Shown here: in pieces, positions 1 to 9,137 of the stretch
Layout of the letters: every line of letters starts with the position of its first letter
How positions within the stretch are numbered: the stretch's first letter is position 1
Source of the DNA: Aurantimonas endophytica
GTDB lineage: Bacteria; Pseudomonadota; Alphaproteobacteria; Rhizobiales; Rhizobiaceae
Assembly (NCBI RefSeq): GCF_014196845.1
Contig: NZ_JACIEM010000003.1
Coordinates: 620,001 to 684,000, forward strand
DNA: 64,000 nt
Direction of reading: 5' to 3'
The notes under the pieces: generated by a model
Told to the model about the DNA's origin: nothing
Database searches by the model: none
Seen by the model: only the letters and a program-made list of their open reading frames with translations
Made by a program: the position numbers and the translations under genes

Positions 1-10
1 CAGAGCTCCA

Positions 11-46
11 GAAAGGCCGGCGGCGTTTCATCGCCGGCCTTTCGTT
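11..46 (+). terminator. Rho-independent terminator of a gene outside the window
   Basis: A perfect 12-bp inverted repeat (11-22 with 32-43) surrounds a 9-nt loop and is followed by a short T-containing stretch. It lies 125 bp before typA, so it probably ends transcription of a gene to the left of the window. The trailing T-run is weak. Confidence 0.6.
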
Positions 47-171
47 GCACTTCCGGTCGCGGGCGATAACCCTTTCGCAACTGCACAAAATGTTGTAAGA
101 GACCCCCATCAGTGCCGGGCGGAGCGTTTTCGACGTTCCACCGCGGCCTTACTTTGTTTCCGGTGACCCTT

Positions 172-1998
172 ATGAAACTCCGCAACATCGCGATCATCGC
201 GCATGTCGATCATGGCAAGACGACCCTCGTCGACAATCTGCTCGCCCAGTCCGGCACTTTCCGAGACAACGAGCGGCACGACGAACGTGCCATGGATTCC
301 AACGACCTGGAAAAGGAACGTGGCATCACGATCCTCGCCAAGGCGACGTCGGTGGAGTGGAACAACACCCGCATCAACATCGTCGACACGCCGGGCCACG
401 CCGATTTCGGCGGCGAGGTCGAGCGCATCCTCAACATGGTGGACGGCGCGGTCATCCTCGTCGACGCGTCGGAAGGCCCGATGCCCCAGACCAAGTTCGT
501 CCTCGGCAAGGCGCTGAAGGTCGGGCTTCGGCCGATCGTCGCGATCAACAAGATCGACCGTACCGACGAGCGCCACCAGGAAGTGCTGAACGAGATCTTC
601 GACCTCTTCGTCTCGCTCGACGCCACCGAGGAGCAGCTCGATTTCCCGGTGCTCTACGGCTCGGGCCGCGCCGGCTGGATGGCGACCGAGCCGGAAGGCC
701 CGCAGGACCAGGGCCTGACGCCGCTGTTCGACATGATCCTCAAGCACGTGCCGGAGCCGGACACCGCCGGCAAGGACGAGCCGTTCAAGATGATCGGCAC
801 GATCCTCGAGGCCAACCCGTTCCTCGGGCGGCTGATCACCGGCCGCATCCAGGCGGGCTCGATCAAGCCGAACCAGGCAGTCAAGGTTCTCGACAGCCAG
901 GGCAAGCAGCTGGAAACCGGCCGGATCTCCAAGATCCTCGCCTTCCGCGGTCTCGACCGCGTGCCGCTCGACTATGCCGAGGCCGGCGACATCGTCGCGA
1001 TTGCCGGGCTGTCGAAGGGCACCGTCGCCGACACGTTCTGCGATCCGGCCGTCACCGAGCCGCTGCACGCCCAGCCGATCGATCCGCCGACCGTAACCAT
1101 GTCCTTCCTCGTCAACGACTCGCCGCTGGCCGGCACCGAGGGCGACAAGGTCACCAGCCGCGTCATCCGCGACCGTCTCCTGAAGGAGGCCGAGGGCAAC
1201 GTCGCGCTGAAGATCGAGGAAGCCACCGACCGCGACTCCTTCTACGTCTCCGGCCGCGGCGAGCTGCAGCTGGCGGTGCTGATCGAGACTATGCGCCGCG
1301 AGGGCTTCGAGCTCGGCATCTCGCGTCCGCGCGTGGTGATGCAGAAGGGCGAGAACGGCGAGATCCTGGAGCCGATCGAGGAAGTCGTCATCGACGTCGA
1401 CGAGGAGCATTCCGGCGTCGTCGTCCAGAAGATGAGCGAGCGCAAGGCCGAGATGATCGCGCTGCGCCCCTCCGGCGGCGATCGCCAGCGCCTGGTCTTC
1501 CATGCCCCGACCCGCGGCCTCATCGGCTACCAGTCGGAGCTTCTGACCGACACGCGCGGCACGGCGATCATGAACCGCCTGTTCCACTCCTATGCGCCGT
1601 TCAAGGGTGAGCTCGCGGGCCGCAACACCGGCGTGCTGATCTCCACCGATGCCGGCGAGAGCGTCGCCTTCGCGATGTTCCACCTGGAGGATCGCGGCCC
1701 GATGGTGATCGAGGCCGGCGTCAAGGTCTATGCCGGCATGATCATCGGCATCCATACCCGCGAGAACGATCTCGAGGTCAACGTGTTGAAGGGCAAGAAG
1801 CTCACCAACATGCGCGCGTCCGGCAAGGACGAGGCGATCAAGCTGACCCCGCCGATCCGCATGACGCTCGACCGGGCGCTGTCCTGGATCCAGGACGACG
1901 AGCTGGTCGAGGTAACGCCGAAGACCATCCGGCTGCGCAAGCTGTATCTGGATTCCAACGAGCGCAAGCGCTTCGAGAAGAGCCGCAAGGCCGCCTGA
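172..1998 (+). CDS. typA: Ribosome-associated translational GTPase TypA/BipA
   Basis: Translation-factor-family GTPase that binds the ribosome and helps 50S assembly and stress adaptation, especially in the cold. The 608-residue length is normal for the family. The G domain is complete: P-loop AHVDHGKTT at residues 10-18, ERGITI in switch I, DTPGH at 72-76 and NKID at 126-129. EF-G-like domains and the TypA-specific C-terminal domain follow. The frame is open 60 bp further upstream, but [16 protein letters not shown] is the normal family N-terminus, so the ATG at 172 was chosen. It appears monocistronic, between the hairpin at 11-43 and a terminator at 2021. Family assignment is certain. Confidence 0.97.
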   Translation: MKLRNIAIIAHVDHGKTTLVDNLLAQSGTFRDNERHDERAMDSNDLEKERGITILAKATSVEWNNTRINIVDTPGHADFGGEVERILNMVDGAVILVDASEGPMPQTKFVLGKALKVGLRPIVAINKIDRTDERHQEVLNEIFDLFVSLDATEEQLDFPVLYGSGRAGWMATEPEGPQDQGLTPLFDMILKHVPEPDTAGKDEPFKMIGTILEANPFLGRLITGRIQAGSIKPNQAVKVLDSQGKQLETGRISKILAFRGLDRVPLDYAEAGDIVAIAGLSKGTVADTFCDPAVTEPLHAQPIDPPTVTMSFLVNDSPLAGTEGDKVTSRVIRDRLLKEAEGNVALKIEEATDRDSFYVSGRGELQLAVLIETMRREGFELGISRPRVVMQKGENGEILEPIEEVVIDVDEEHSGVVVQKMSERKAEMIALRPSGGDRQRLVFHAPTRGLIGYQSELLTDTRGTAIMNRLFHSYAPFKGELAGRNTGVLISTDAGESVAFAMFHLEDRGPMVIEAGVKVYAGMIIGIHTRENDLEVNVLKGKKLTNMRASGKDEAIKLTPPIRMTLDRALSWIQDDELVEVTPKTIRLRKLYLDSNERKRFEKSRKAA

Positions 1999-2020
1999 CC
2001 AGACTGGGACTGACGAAACA

Positions 2021-2058
2021 GGGCCGCGCGGGGGGAAACCTCCGGCGGCCCTTTTGCG
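2021..2058 (+). terminator. Terminator of typA
   Basis: A GC-rich stem (GGGCCGC at 2021-2027 with GCGGCCC at 2045-2051) is followed by CTTTTGCGTTTT, 23 bp after the typA stop. The next gene converges from the other strand. Confidence 0.7.
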
Positions 2059-2094
2059 TTTTGCCGCCGCAAGGCGGCCCTCCTCCGTGCCGGA

Positions 2095-3438
2095 TCATTC
2101 CCGGCCGGCAAGACTCCGCGCCTGCCGGAGGCCCGGGAACATCCAGGCCCAAAGCCCGGCGACGCCCATCGTCGCCGCGCCGCCGATCACCACCGCCGGC
2201 ACCGCCCCCAGCCAGAACGCCATGACGCCGGCGCGGAACTCGCCGAGTTCGTTCGACGCGCCGATGAACACCATGTTGACGGCGTTGACACGGCCGCGCA
2301 CCTCGTCCGGCGTCCACAGCTGCATCAGCGTCTCACGGACATAGACGCTGATCATGTCCGACGCCCCCATCAGCACCAGCGCGACGACGGCCAGCCACGG
2401 CACCGTGGCGAGGCCGAACACCGTGGTGCAGGCGCCGAAGAGGAAAACGAAGCCGAACATCAGCGCGCCGGCATGGTCCTTGATCGGATGCGCGGCCAGC
2501 CACACGGCCATCGTCACCGCCCCGATCCCCGGCGCCGCCCGCAGCAGCCCGAGGCCCCACGGGCCGACGTCGAGCACGTCGCGGGCATAGACCGGCATCA
2601 GCGCCACCGCGCCGCCGAGCAGCACGGCGAAGAGGTCCAGCGAGATCGCGCCCAGCACGATCTTCTCCGACCAGATGAAGCGGAAGCCGGCAACGATCGT
2701 CTCGATGCTCGCCGGCTCGTTGCTGCGCCGCTGCGCCGGCGCCGCGATCGACAGGACCAGCCCCGCTGCCGCCAGGAACAGGACTGTCCCGGTCGCATAG
2801 GCGGCGATCGGCGAGAGGCCGTAGAGAAGCCCACCCGCCACCGGCCCGACGATCGCGGCGATCTGCCAGGAGGACGAGTTCCAGGCGATGGCGTTGGCGA
2901 GTTCCTTGCGGGTCACCAGGTTGACCACCAGCGACTGCGAGGCGGGCCCGAAAAACGCCCTGGCGATGCCGAAGCCGACGAGCACCGCGAAGACCGGCAG
3001 CGGCGAGGCCAGGCCGTGCCAGGTGAGCAGCAGCAGCGCGGAGGCGCCCAGCGCCTCCACCAGGATGGCGAACCCCATGATCCGCCGCCGCGAGAACCGG
3101 TCGGCGACGGAGCCGGTGACCAGCACCAGTAGCAGCGCCGGCAGGAACTGGCAGAGCCCGACGAGGCCCAGATCCAGAGGGTTGCGCGTAAGGTCGTAGA
3201 TCTGCCAGCCGACCGACACGACGACGATCTGGATCGCGAAGGTGGAGAAGAAGCGCGCCAGCCAGTAGCGCACGAATTGCGGATTGCGGAAGGCGGCGAA
3301 ACGATCGTCGTCGGGAACGGCGACCGGCGCGCCGTCAGGCGTCGCCCCGGATGCGGGGCCCGTATGCTCGTTCACGCGCGCACCTGCCGTGGTCCGGGTC
3401 GTGCCGCTCGGGGCAGCCCGTCGATGCTTGCGGGACAT
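2095..3438 (-). CDS. MFS transporter, EntS/MFS_3-like exporter
   Basis: Major facilitator superfamily permease of the EntS-like (MFS_3) branch, probably a proton-driven exporter in the inner membrane. About 12 hydrophobic segments follow a hydrophilic N-terminus ending in DDRFAAFRNPQFVRYW, the typical entry of this branch. The loop SVADRFSRRR after the third segment is the MFS signature between helices 2 and 3. Substrate unknown: relatives export siderophores or drugs, but no siderophore genes are nearby. The start is uncertain. ATG at 3438 has no clear Shine-Dalgarno; GTG at 3375 has a weak GGCAGG upstream and gives a shorter, more typical N-terminus. The frame is open to 3456, just short of the upstream tRNA. 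Confidence 0.85.
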   Translation of the reverse strand: MSRKHRRAAPSGTTRTTAGARVNEHTGPASGATPDGAPVAVPDDDRFAAFRNPQFVRYWLARFFSTFAIQIVVVSVGWQIYDLTRNPLDLGLVGLCQFLPALLLVLVTGSVADRFSRRRIMGFAILVEALGASALLLLTWHGLASPLPVFAVLVGFGIARAFFGPASQSLVVNLVTRKELANAIAWNSSSWQIAAIVGPVAGGLLYGLSPIAAYATGTVLFLAAAGLVLSIAAPAQRRSNEPASIETIVAGFRFIWSEKIVLGAISLDLFAVLLGGAVALMPVYARDVLDVGPWGLGLLRAAPGIGAVTMAVWLAAHPIKDHAGALMFGFVFLFGACTTVFGLATVPWLAVVALVLMGASDMISVYVRETLMQLWTPDEVRGRVNAVNMVFIGASNELGEFRAGVMAFWLGAVPAVVIGGAATMGVAGLWAWMFPGLRQARSLAGRE

Positions 3439-3463
3439 CCGGGAAGAGATGGGCACTGGCGAA

Positions 3464-3539
<76 letters not shown>

Positions 3540-3691
3540 GTCCACCAGTGCGAGCGGCATTTAGTGCGCCGGACTCCGCCCTGTCAACGATCAATCGCCG
3601 GCCGGCCCGGCATGGCCCAGCCGCGGCTTGCTTGCGATTCGACCGGACGATGGCTACATCGGGATGGCTATCGCAAAGGTTTCGGATTTTC

Positions 3692-3994
3692 ATGCTCGCA
3701 GTCACCTACGTGCTCTACCAGGCGCTCAACCTCTATTGGTGGATCGTCGTCGCCTCGGCCGTGCTCTCGTGGCTGTACGCCTTCAACATCGTCAATCCGG
3801 GCAATCCGTTCGTCGACTCGATCGGGCGGTTCCTGTGGCAGCTGACCGAGCCGGTCTACCGCCGGATCCGACGCGTGCTGCCGGACCTCGGCGGCATCGA
3901 CCTGTCGCCGCTGGTCGTGCTCTTCGGCATCATGTTCCTGCAGTATCTCATCGTCTACTACATCAACCCGGCGATCATGCAGGCCGGCGTCTGA
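3692..3994 (+). CDS. YggT family integral membrane protein
   Basis: A 100-residue membrane protein of the YggT family, whose molecular role is unsettled; relatives are linked to osmotic tolerance and, in plastids and cyanobacteria, to membrane and nucleoid organisation. Two hydrophobic regions (about residues 2-28 and 67-92) flank a conserved amphipathic loop with NPGNPFVDSIGRFLWQLTEP, the family hallmark. The frame is open upstream to 3548, but the ATG at 3692 gives the usual family length. The DUF167 gene starts 16 bp downstream on the same strand, the classic yggT-yggU pairing, so they are probably co-transcribed. Confidence 0.92.
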   Translation: MLAVTYVLYQALNLYWWIVVASAVLSWLYAFNIVNPGNPFVDSIGRFLWQLTEPVYRRIRRVLPDLGGIDLSPLVVLFGIMFLQYLIVYYINPAIMQAGV

Positions 3995-4010
3995 TCCTCG
4001 GCGCGTCCTG

Positions 4011-4325
4011 ATGACGACCGGCTTCTGGCGGCCGGTCGAGGGGGGCGTGCTGGTCGAGATCCGGCTGACGCCGAAATCTGCCGCCGACCGGATCGAGGGT
4101 ATCGTCGCCGCTTCCGACGGATCGGTCCGGCTGAAGGCGCGGGTGCGGGCAGTGCCGGAGGACGGCAAGGCGAACAAGGCGATCGAGCAGCTCCTCGCCA
4201 AGGCGCTCAACATCCCTAAAAGTGCGGTGCGCATCGTCGCCGGTCACACCGCGCGAGCGAAGACGCTGCGAGTCGAGGCCGATCCGCAAGCGATCGGGGC
4301 GGCCCTCGATCGTCTGGGCGGGTAA
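4011..4325 (+). CDS. DUF167 (YggU) family protein
   Basis: Small soluble alpha/beta protein (104 residues) of the DUF167/YggU family. Structures are known but no biochemical function is established. The signature is visible: VRLTPKSAADRIEGI-like opening around residues 17-30, then AVPEDGKANKAIEQLLAKAL, followed by the IVAGHTARAKTLRV strand. It follows yggT by 16 bp and is probably translated from the same message. No regulatory element was seen upstream. Function should be treated as unknown. Confidence 0.92.
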   Translation: MTTGFWRPVEGGVLVEIRLTPKSAADRIEGIVAASDGSVRLKARVRAVPEDGKANKAIEQLLAKALNIPKSAVRIVAGHTARAKTLRVEADPQAIGAALDRLGG

Positions 4326-4401
4326 CCCGCTACTCCGAAGACCTGTCGCATCACACACCGCGCCGCGCGCGGATGATGGCAGTTTCCCTGGTTCGGCGCA
4401 T

Positions 4402-4436
4402 GAAAAAGCCGCGCGACCCAAGAGGATCGCGCGGCT
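4402..4436 (-). terminator. Terminator of the DUF1127 gene
   Basis: A 10-bp perfect stem (4407-4416 with 4427-4436) carries a T-run at 4402-4406 on the minus strand, 48 bp past the stop of the DUF1127 peptide. Classic intrinsic terminator. Confidence 0.85.
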
Positions 4437-4483
4437 CGGTATCTGACGTGACAGGCTGGCCGCCAAGGCGGCCAGCGGGCGCT

Positions 4484-4633
4484 TTAGCGGCGGCCGAAGC
4501 GCACGACGGAGGCGATGTCGCCGCGGTCGATGCCGATGTCGGCGAGCTCGCGGTCGTTCATCTGCTCAAGCTGGCGGATGTCCGCGCGATGGCTGCGGAA
4601 GGATTTGAAGCGGGAGGCGAACTGGCGAAGCAT
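4484..4633 (-). CDS. DUF1127 small arginine-rich protein
   Basis: A 49-residue basic protein beginning MLRQFASRFKSF and containing QLEQMNDRELADIGIDRGDI, the DUF1127 core; it ends VVRFGRR. In alphaproteobacteria such short DUF1127 proteins affect phosphate and carbon homeostasis and RNA turnover, and several are controlled by LysR-type regulators. Here nothing beyond family membership can be said. The gene is single, with its own terminator at 4402-4436. Upstream on the minus strand lie two copies of GTGCATTYTGC at 4697-4707 and 4720-4730, candidate regulator sites. No clear Shine-Dalgarno precedes the ATG. Confidence 0.88.
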   Translation of the reverse strand: MLRQFASRFKSFRSHRADIRQLEQMNDRELADIGIDRGDIASVVRFGRR

Positions 4634-4807
4634 GGGAGTTGTCCGGTTAAGAGAATCTGATGACCGTCACATAAGATGGCTGGATGCCTATTAGGAGTGC
4701 ATTTTGCTGCACTTCTGTTGTGCATTCTGCGCATGGCACGATCATAGTTCCTTCATCCTTCGTTAGGGATTGTCGGCCGTCACACCCCAGCCGAGCCTCG
4801 GAACAAC

Positions 4808-4846
4808 AAAAAAGGGCGCGGCGATTGCTCGCCGCGCCCTCTTTTT
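4808..4846 (-). terminator. Bidirectional-looking terminator after ppa
   Basis: A 10-bp GC stem (4814-4823 with 4830-4839), 6-nt loop, flanked by six A on one side and CTTTTTCTT on the other. It sits 30 bp past the ppa stop and could work in both directions. Confidence 0.88.
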
Positions 4847-4868
4847 CTTACGTAAGAGTGGAGTGCCG

Positions 4869-5405
4869 TCAGGCCTTCTTGGCGTCGAAGCGCTGGACGG
4901 CCTCGCCGATCAGGCGCTTGGCCATGGCGGAATCACCCCAGTCGCCGATCTTCACCCATTTGCCGGGCTCGAGATCCTTGTAGTGCTCGAAGAAATGCGC
5001 GACCTGCAGCAGCGTGATTTCCGGCAGGTCGCTATATTCGGAAACGTTCTCGAAACGCCGGGTGATGTGCGGCGACGGCACGGCGATGATCTTCTCGTCC
5101 TGACCGCTGTTGTCCTCCATGACGAGGACGCCGATCGGCTTGCAGTTGATCACGCAGCCGGGAAACAGCGGCCGGGTGTTGCAGATCAGGACGTCGATCG
5201 GGTCACCATCGTCGGACAGCGTGTGCGGCACGAAGCCGTAATTGCCGGGATAGGTCATCGGCGTATAGAGGAACCGGTCGACGACGAGGCAGCCGGCTTC
5301 CTTGTCCATCTCGTACTTGATCGGGTGGCCGCCCAGCGGCACCTCGATGATGACGTTGATATCCTCCGGCGGATTGTCGCCGCGGGCGATCGCGTCGATG
5401 CGCAT
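4869..5405 (-). CDS. ppa: Inorganic pyrophosphatase (family I)
   Basis: Soluble cytosolic Mg2+-dependent pyrophosphatase that hydrolyses PPi to two phosphates and pulls biosynthetic reactions forward. The 178-residue length and the sequence match bacterial family I. Metal-binding acidic motif D66-G-D68-P-I-D71 is intact, as are YEMDKE near residue 31 and the conserved [11 protein letters not shown] segment before it. The C-terminal KWVKIGDWG segment is also typical. It is a single gene with a strong terminator at 4808-4846. Confidence 0.96.
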   Translation of the reverse strand: MRIDAIARGDNPPEDINVIIEVPLGGHPIKYEMDKEAGCLVVDRFLYTPMTYPGNYGFVPHTLSDDGDPIDVLICNTRPLFPGCVINCKPIGVLVMEDNSGQDEKIIAVPSPHITRRFENVSEYSDLPEITLLQVAHFFEHYKDLEPGKWVKIGDWGDSAMAKRLIGEAVQRFDAKKA

Positions 5406-5509
5406 GATCTGTCCTTCTATGGGTCTGAGGAAAAGCCGTGCGGGTGCTTACCGGCTGGCGCATTGCGGCGCAACAAGCACGGCGGACGGGTGGCGTCGCG
5501 GCGCCCTCC

Positions 5510-6016
5510 TCAGTTCCAGGAGAAGGCGATCTTCGCCAGATGCCGTCCGTCGAAACTCTCGCCGCCTTCGGCGATGTCGACACCCCCGAGGCTGCGGTAG
5601 AAGCCGACCGCCGTATCGTTCTCAGCCAGCGCCCAGACGACGAGGCCGCTTAAGCCGCGATCGGCGAGCAGGCTCCTGGCGGAAGCAAACAGCCGGCTGC
5701 CGAAGCCGAGGCCCTGATATTCCGGCTTCAGATAAATCTCGTAGATTTCGCCCTCGGCCTTGAAGGCACTGGTGCGATTGCGGCCGATCGTCGCGTAGCC
5801 CACGGTTTCGCCGCCGAAATCGACGACCAGGATCCCGGCGCCGTTGCGCACCGCCCGGCCCCACCAGCCGGCATGCCGGCGGCCGATCATCTGGTTGAGG
5901 CAGCGATGCGGGATGATGCCGCGATAGGCGCCGCTCCAAGCCGCCTCGTGCACCGCGGCAAGCGCAGCAGCGTCGCAACTTTCCGCAAACCTGATTTCGG
6001 CAACAACGGTGGTCAT
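5510..6016 (-). CDS. GNAT family N-acetyltransferase
   Basis: A 168-residue single-domain GNAT protein expected to move an acetyl group from acetyl-CoA to an amine. The acetyl-CoA loop is recognisable as LKPEYQGLGFGSRLF (about residues 97-111), matching the Q/R-x-x-G-x-G/A signature with one extra-variable position. The second half, ALAENDTAVGFYRSLGG, is the usual C-terminal strand-helix. The substrate is unknown. It is divergent from the aminotransferase gene, sharing a 292-bp AT-rich spacer, and the ppa gene follows 104 bp downstream on the same strand. Confidence 0.88.
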   Translation of the reverse strand: MTTVVAEIRFAESCDAAALAAVHEAAWSGAYRGIIPHRCLNQMIGRRHAGWWGRAVRNGAGILVVDFGGETVGYATIGRNRTSAFKAEGEIYEIYLKPEYQGLGFGSRLFASARSLLADRGLSGLVVWALAENDTAVGFYRSLGGVDIAEGGESFDGRHLAKIAFSWN

Positions 6017-6308
6017 CGATCGTTAACCATGTTCCGCCTGTTCCGATCCACTCTCGTCGAGAAAAACTGAACGGGCTATCGACCCGACAATCAAGATCGC
6101 GTGACGGACGGGGGACTCCGAAGCCGACTTCTCCCCGGATTTTGCGCTGAAGGGTGCCATCCGCAATGTAAGCAGCAATAAGTAAAATTTACTGGCTTCG
6201 TAGAATTTACGATTTTACCTAAGGCGGCTTGGCCGCTACTAGGATGGGAAAACGGTCAGTGCGGGCACCTCTGACTTGAAGGCCGATCGGCCATAACGGG
6301 AGGTTTCC
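6017..6308 (+). promoter_or_regulatory. AT-rich divergent control region before the aminotransferase gene
   Basis: A 292-bp spacer between a minus-strand acetyltransferase and the plus-strand aminotransferase. Its last third is unusually AT-rich for this genome. It has AATTTAC at 6186-6192 and 6204-6210, then GATTTTAC at 6211-6218, and an inverted pair GTAAAAT (6182-6188) with ATTTTAC (6212-6218). This looks like an operator overlapping a promoter. No regulator gene is adjacent, so the binding protein is unknown. A Shine-Dalgarno-like GGGAGG precedes the ATG at 6309. Confidence 0.45.
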
Positions 6309-7517
6309 ATGCCCAACGGAACGAGACATCTGTTCATTCCAGGTCCGACGAATGTGCCCGACCGGGTGCGTCGGGCGATGAACGTGCCGATGGAGGACCA
6401 GCGCGCGCCGGACTTCCCGTCCCTGACGCTGCCGCTGTTCAAGGATCTGAAGACCGCCTTTCGTAACGAGAAGGGCCGCGTCTTCATGTACCCTTCCTCC
6501 GGCACGGGCGCCTGGGAAGCGGCGATCCAGAATACCCTGGCGCGCGGCGATAAGGTGCTGATGTCGCGCTTCGGCCAGTTCTCGCATCTGTGGTGCGAGA
6601 TGGCGGTGCGGCTGGGGCTGGACGCGACGATTATCGATGTCGAATGGGGCGCCGGCGTGCCGCTCGAGGACTACGAGAAGGCGATCGCCGCCGACCGCGA
6701 CCACGAGATCCGCGCCGTCTTCGTCACCCATAACGAGACCGCCACCGGCGTCACCTCGGACGTCGAGGGCGTGCGCAAGCTGCTCGACGCGCATTCGCAC
6801 CCGGCGATGATCTTCGTCGACGGCGTGTCCTCCATCGCCTCGATCGATTTCCGCCAGGACGAATGGGGCGTCGATCTTGCCGTCGCCGGCTCCCAGAAGG
6901 GCTTCATGCTGCCGGCCGGCCTGTCCTTCCTGTCGGTGTCCGAGAAGGCACTGGCGGCGAGCCGCGACAACCGGCCGAAGATGGACCGCTGCTATTTCTC
7001 CTTCGCCGACATGATCACCAACAACGACAACGGCTACTTCCCCTATACGCCGCCGACGCAGTTCTTCCACGGCCTGCGCACCGCCCTCGACATGCTCTTC
7101 GAGGAAGGGCTGGAGAACGTCTTCGCCCGCCACCACCGGCTCGCCGAGGGCGTCCGGCGGGGCATCGCGGGCATGGGGCTCAAGCTGCAGGCCGTCGCGC
7201 CGCAATGGCATTCCGATACGGTCACGGCGATCCGCGTGCCCGAAGGCGTCGACGCCAACGCCGTTCTGCGGATCGCCTACGAGCGCTACAACACCTCCTT
7301 CGGCTCGGGCCTCGCCCGGCTCTCCGGCAAGGTGTTCCGCATCGGCCATCTGGGCGATCTCAACGAGGTGATGTGCCTTTCGGCTCTCGCCTCGGCCGAG
7401 ATGGCGCTGGCCGACGCCGGCGCCCGGATCGAACTCGGCTCGGGTGTCGCCGCGGCACAGGCCTATTACCGCGAGCGCCACGCCGCCGGCGCCGAGAGCC
7501 GGGAAGCCGCCGAATAG
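6309..7517 (+). CDS. Class V PLP aminotransferase, serine-glyoxylate type
   Basis: A 402-residue fold-type I PLP enzyme of class V, closest by eye to serine-glyoxylate aminotransferase, which makes glycine and hydroxypyruvate from glyoxylate and serine. Family marks are the N-terminal HLFIPGPTNVP (residues 7-17), the phosphate-binding SSGTGAWE (63-70), D171 of VDGVSS, and the Schiff-base lysine K197 in GSQKGF. Aspartate-glyoxylate aminotransferase (BhcA of the beta-hydroxyaspartate cycle) is a close relative and cannot be separated by eye; no bhcB, bhcC or bhcD is present nearby. No serine-cycle genes are nearby either, so a photorespiration-like glyoxylate salvage role is plausible. It stands alone behind an AT-rich promoter region. 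Confidence 0.9.
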   Translation: MPNGTRHLFIPGPTNVPDRVRRAMNVPMEDQRAPDFPSLTLPLFKDLKTAFRNEKGRVFMYPSSGTGAWEAAIQNTLARGDKVLMSRFGQFSHLWCEMAVRLGLDATIIDVEWGAGVPLEDYEKAIAADRDHEIRAVFVTHNETATGVTSDVEGVRKLLDAHSHPAMIFVDGVSSIASIDFRQDEWGVDLAVAGSQKGFMLPAGLSFLSVSEKALAASRDNRPKMDRCYFSFADMITNNDNGYFPYTPPTQFFHGLRTALDMLFEEGLENVFARHHRLAEGVRRGIAGMGLKLQAVAPQWHSDTVTAIRVPEGVDANAVLRIAYERYNTSFGSGLARLSGKVFRIGHLGDLNEVMCLSALASAEMALADAGARIELGSGVAAAQAYYRERHAAGAESREAAE

Positions 7518-7548
7518 CAGCGGCCGTCCTCGCTACAGGCGGGCGCGA

Positions 7549-8247
7549 TCAGTCGAACTCGGCGAGCAGCGACGGTATGGCGCCCAGCCGCTCGACCTGC
7601 CGGAACAGCTTCTCGCCGACCGGCGGCTCGGCGTGCTCGACCACCCAGGTCAACGCATGCGGGACATGCACCCCGACACTGCCGGCGGCGATCGCCGGCA
7701 GCACGTCCGACTTCAGCGAATTGCCGATCATCATCGCCCGGTCGGGCCCGTCGCCATGACGTGAGAACACGCGCCGGTAGGTCGCCGCATTCTTGTCGCT
7801 GACGATCTCCACCGCGTCGAAATAGTCGCCGAGTCCGGAGGCCGCGAGCTTACGCTCCTGGTCGAACAGATCACCCTTGGTGACCAGGACCAGCCGGTAA
7901 CGCCCGGCAAGGCCCGCCAGCGTCACCTCGGCGTCCGGCAGGGTCTCCACCGGATGTGCCATCATCTCCCGTCCGGCATCGAGGATCTGCCGTATGGTCT
8001 CCGGGCCGGCTTTGTCGCGAGTGATGTCGAGCGCCGTCTCGATCATCGACAGGACGAAGCCCTTGATGCCGAATCCGTAATGGGCAAGGTTGCGCCGCTC
8101 CGCAGCCAGCAGCCGCTCCGACACGTGCGCGCCCTCGGCATGCGGCGCGAGGATCTCGCGGAACCGCGCCTCGGTGAGCTGGAAGAACTGCTCGTTCTCC
8201 CAGAGCGTGTCGTCGGCATCGAAGCCGATCGTGGTCAGCCGACGCAT
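7549..8247 (-). CDS. HAD family hydrolase
   Basis: A 232-residue haloacid-dehalogenase superfamily phosphatase. Motif I is DADDTLW (residues 10-16) with the nucleophile Asp and the general acid two residues later. A helical cap follows, then motif II LVTKG (about 122-126), a motif III lysine in VSDKNAA, and motif IV with GNSLKSDVLPA. The substrate is unknown; this branch is annotated only as HAD hydrolase in related genomes. It converges on the aminotransferase gene with 31 bp between stops and shows no tight partner. Confidence 0.9.
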   Translation of the reverse strand: MRRLTTIGFDADDTLWENEQFFQLTEARFREILAPHAEGAHVSERLLAAERRNLAHYGFGIKGFVLSMIETALDITRDKAGPETIRQILDAGREMMAHPVETLPDAEVTLAGLAGRYRLVLVTKGDLFDQERKLAASGLGDYFDAVEIVSDKNAATYRRVFSRHGDGPDRAMMIGNSLKSDVLPAIAAGSVGVHVPHALTWVVEHAEPPVGEKLFRQVERLGAIPSLLAEFD

Positions 8248-8348
8248 CGTATGGCTCCTGCCTGCCGATATTCGGGCAGAAGCGGATACACGCTGGATGG
8301 GCAGCAGTTCAAGAGACCTGTCGGGTCGACTATTCGCGCCAGCGGCGC

Positions 8349-9134
8349 CTACGAGTTCTTCGGCTCGCCGAAGATCCGGGCGAGGAACTCTTCCAGCCAG
8401 CGGCGCACCGGCGCGTCATAGATCGCCCGACCGTCGAAATGCTGGCGCCGTCCCTGCGCCCCGGCGAGATTCAGCCGCTCGTGGCCGCGCGTCGTCCAGC
8501 GATGCATCATCGCCAGCGTCAGCTCGGCGTGGAACTGCACGCCATAGGCAGCCTTGCCGTAGCTGAACGCCTGGTTGGGGTACCAGTCGCCCTCGGCGAG
8601 CCGCCGCGCGCCGCTGGGCAACTCGAACCCCTCGCGGTGCCATTGATAGACCATGCCCGGCCAGTGCGGCATCAGCAGCCGCCCCTCGGTGGTCGGGCGC
8701 AGCGGATAATAGCCGACTTCGGCCAGCCCCTCCGGGTGCGGCCCGACACTCGCGCCGAGATGCTTGGCGAGCATCTGGGCGCCGAGGCAGATGCCGAGAA
8801 AGGGCTTCTCCTCGCGCAGCGGCACGTCCATCCAGTCGACCTCCCGGACCAGATGAGCGTCGGTGTCGTTGGCGCTGGGCGGGCCGCCGAAGACGACGGC
8901 GCCGCGATGCCCCTCGAGCGTCTCGGGCAGGGGATCGCCCATCACCGGCCGCCTGATGTCGAGCCGGACGCCATGTTGCTCGAGAACCTGGCCGACGCGG
9001 CCGGGGGTCGACGTCTCCTGGTGCAGCACGACGAGGACCGGGCGCTGGTCCGCACCGTCGAGGCGGTAATTGTGTTTGGCCGCGCTCGTCTCCATGGCGT
9101 TAGGTGCGCTGTTGTCCGTATCCTGGAAGGCCAT
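8349..9134 (-). CDS. Class I glutamine amidotransferase domain protein
   Basis: A 261-residue stand-alone type-1 glutamine amidotransferase resembling the GMP-synthase glutaminase half. The catalytic triad can be read: C116 in GICLGAQ and H202 and E204 in GVQFHAE. It has no synthase domain, so the ammonia acceptor or true substrate (for example a gamma-glutamyl amide) is unknown. The first 30 residues are poorly conserved, and ATG at 9095 (METSAAKHNY) is an alternative start. The TerB-like gene stops 3 bp upstream, so the two form an operon. Confidence 0.88.
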   Translation of the reverse strand: MAFQDTDNSAPNAMETSAAKHNYRLDGADQRPVLVVLHQETSTPGRVGQVLEQHGVRLDIRRPVMGDPLPETLEGHRGAVVFGGPPSANDTDAHLVREVDWMDVPLREEKPFLGICLGAQMLAKHLGASVGPHPEGLAEVGYYPLRPTTEGRLLMPHWPGMVYQWHREGFELPSGARRLAEGDWYPNQAFSYGKAAYGVQFHAELTLAMMHRWTTRGHERLNLAGAQGRRQHFDGRAIYDAPVRRWLEEFLARIFGEPKNS

Positions 9135-9137
9135 GGC

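Noticed and set aside
109-1755. A 548-codon open frame opposite typA
   Set aside because: It overlaps the certain typA gene completely; composition is Asp/Arg/Leu-rich as expected for a GC-driven antisense frame.
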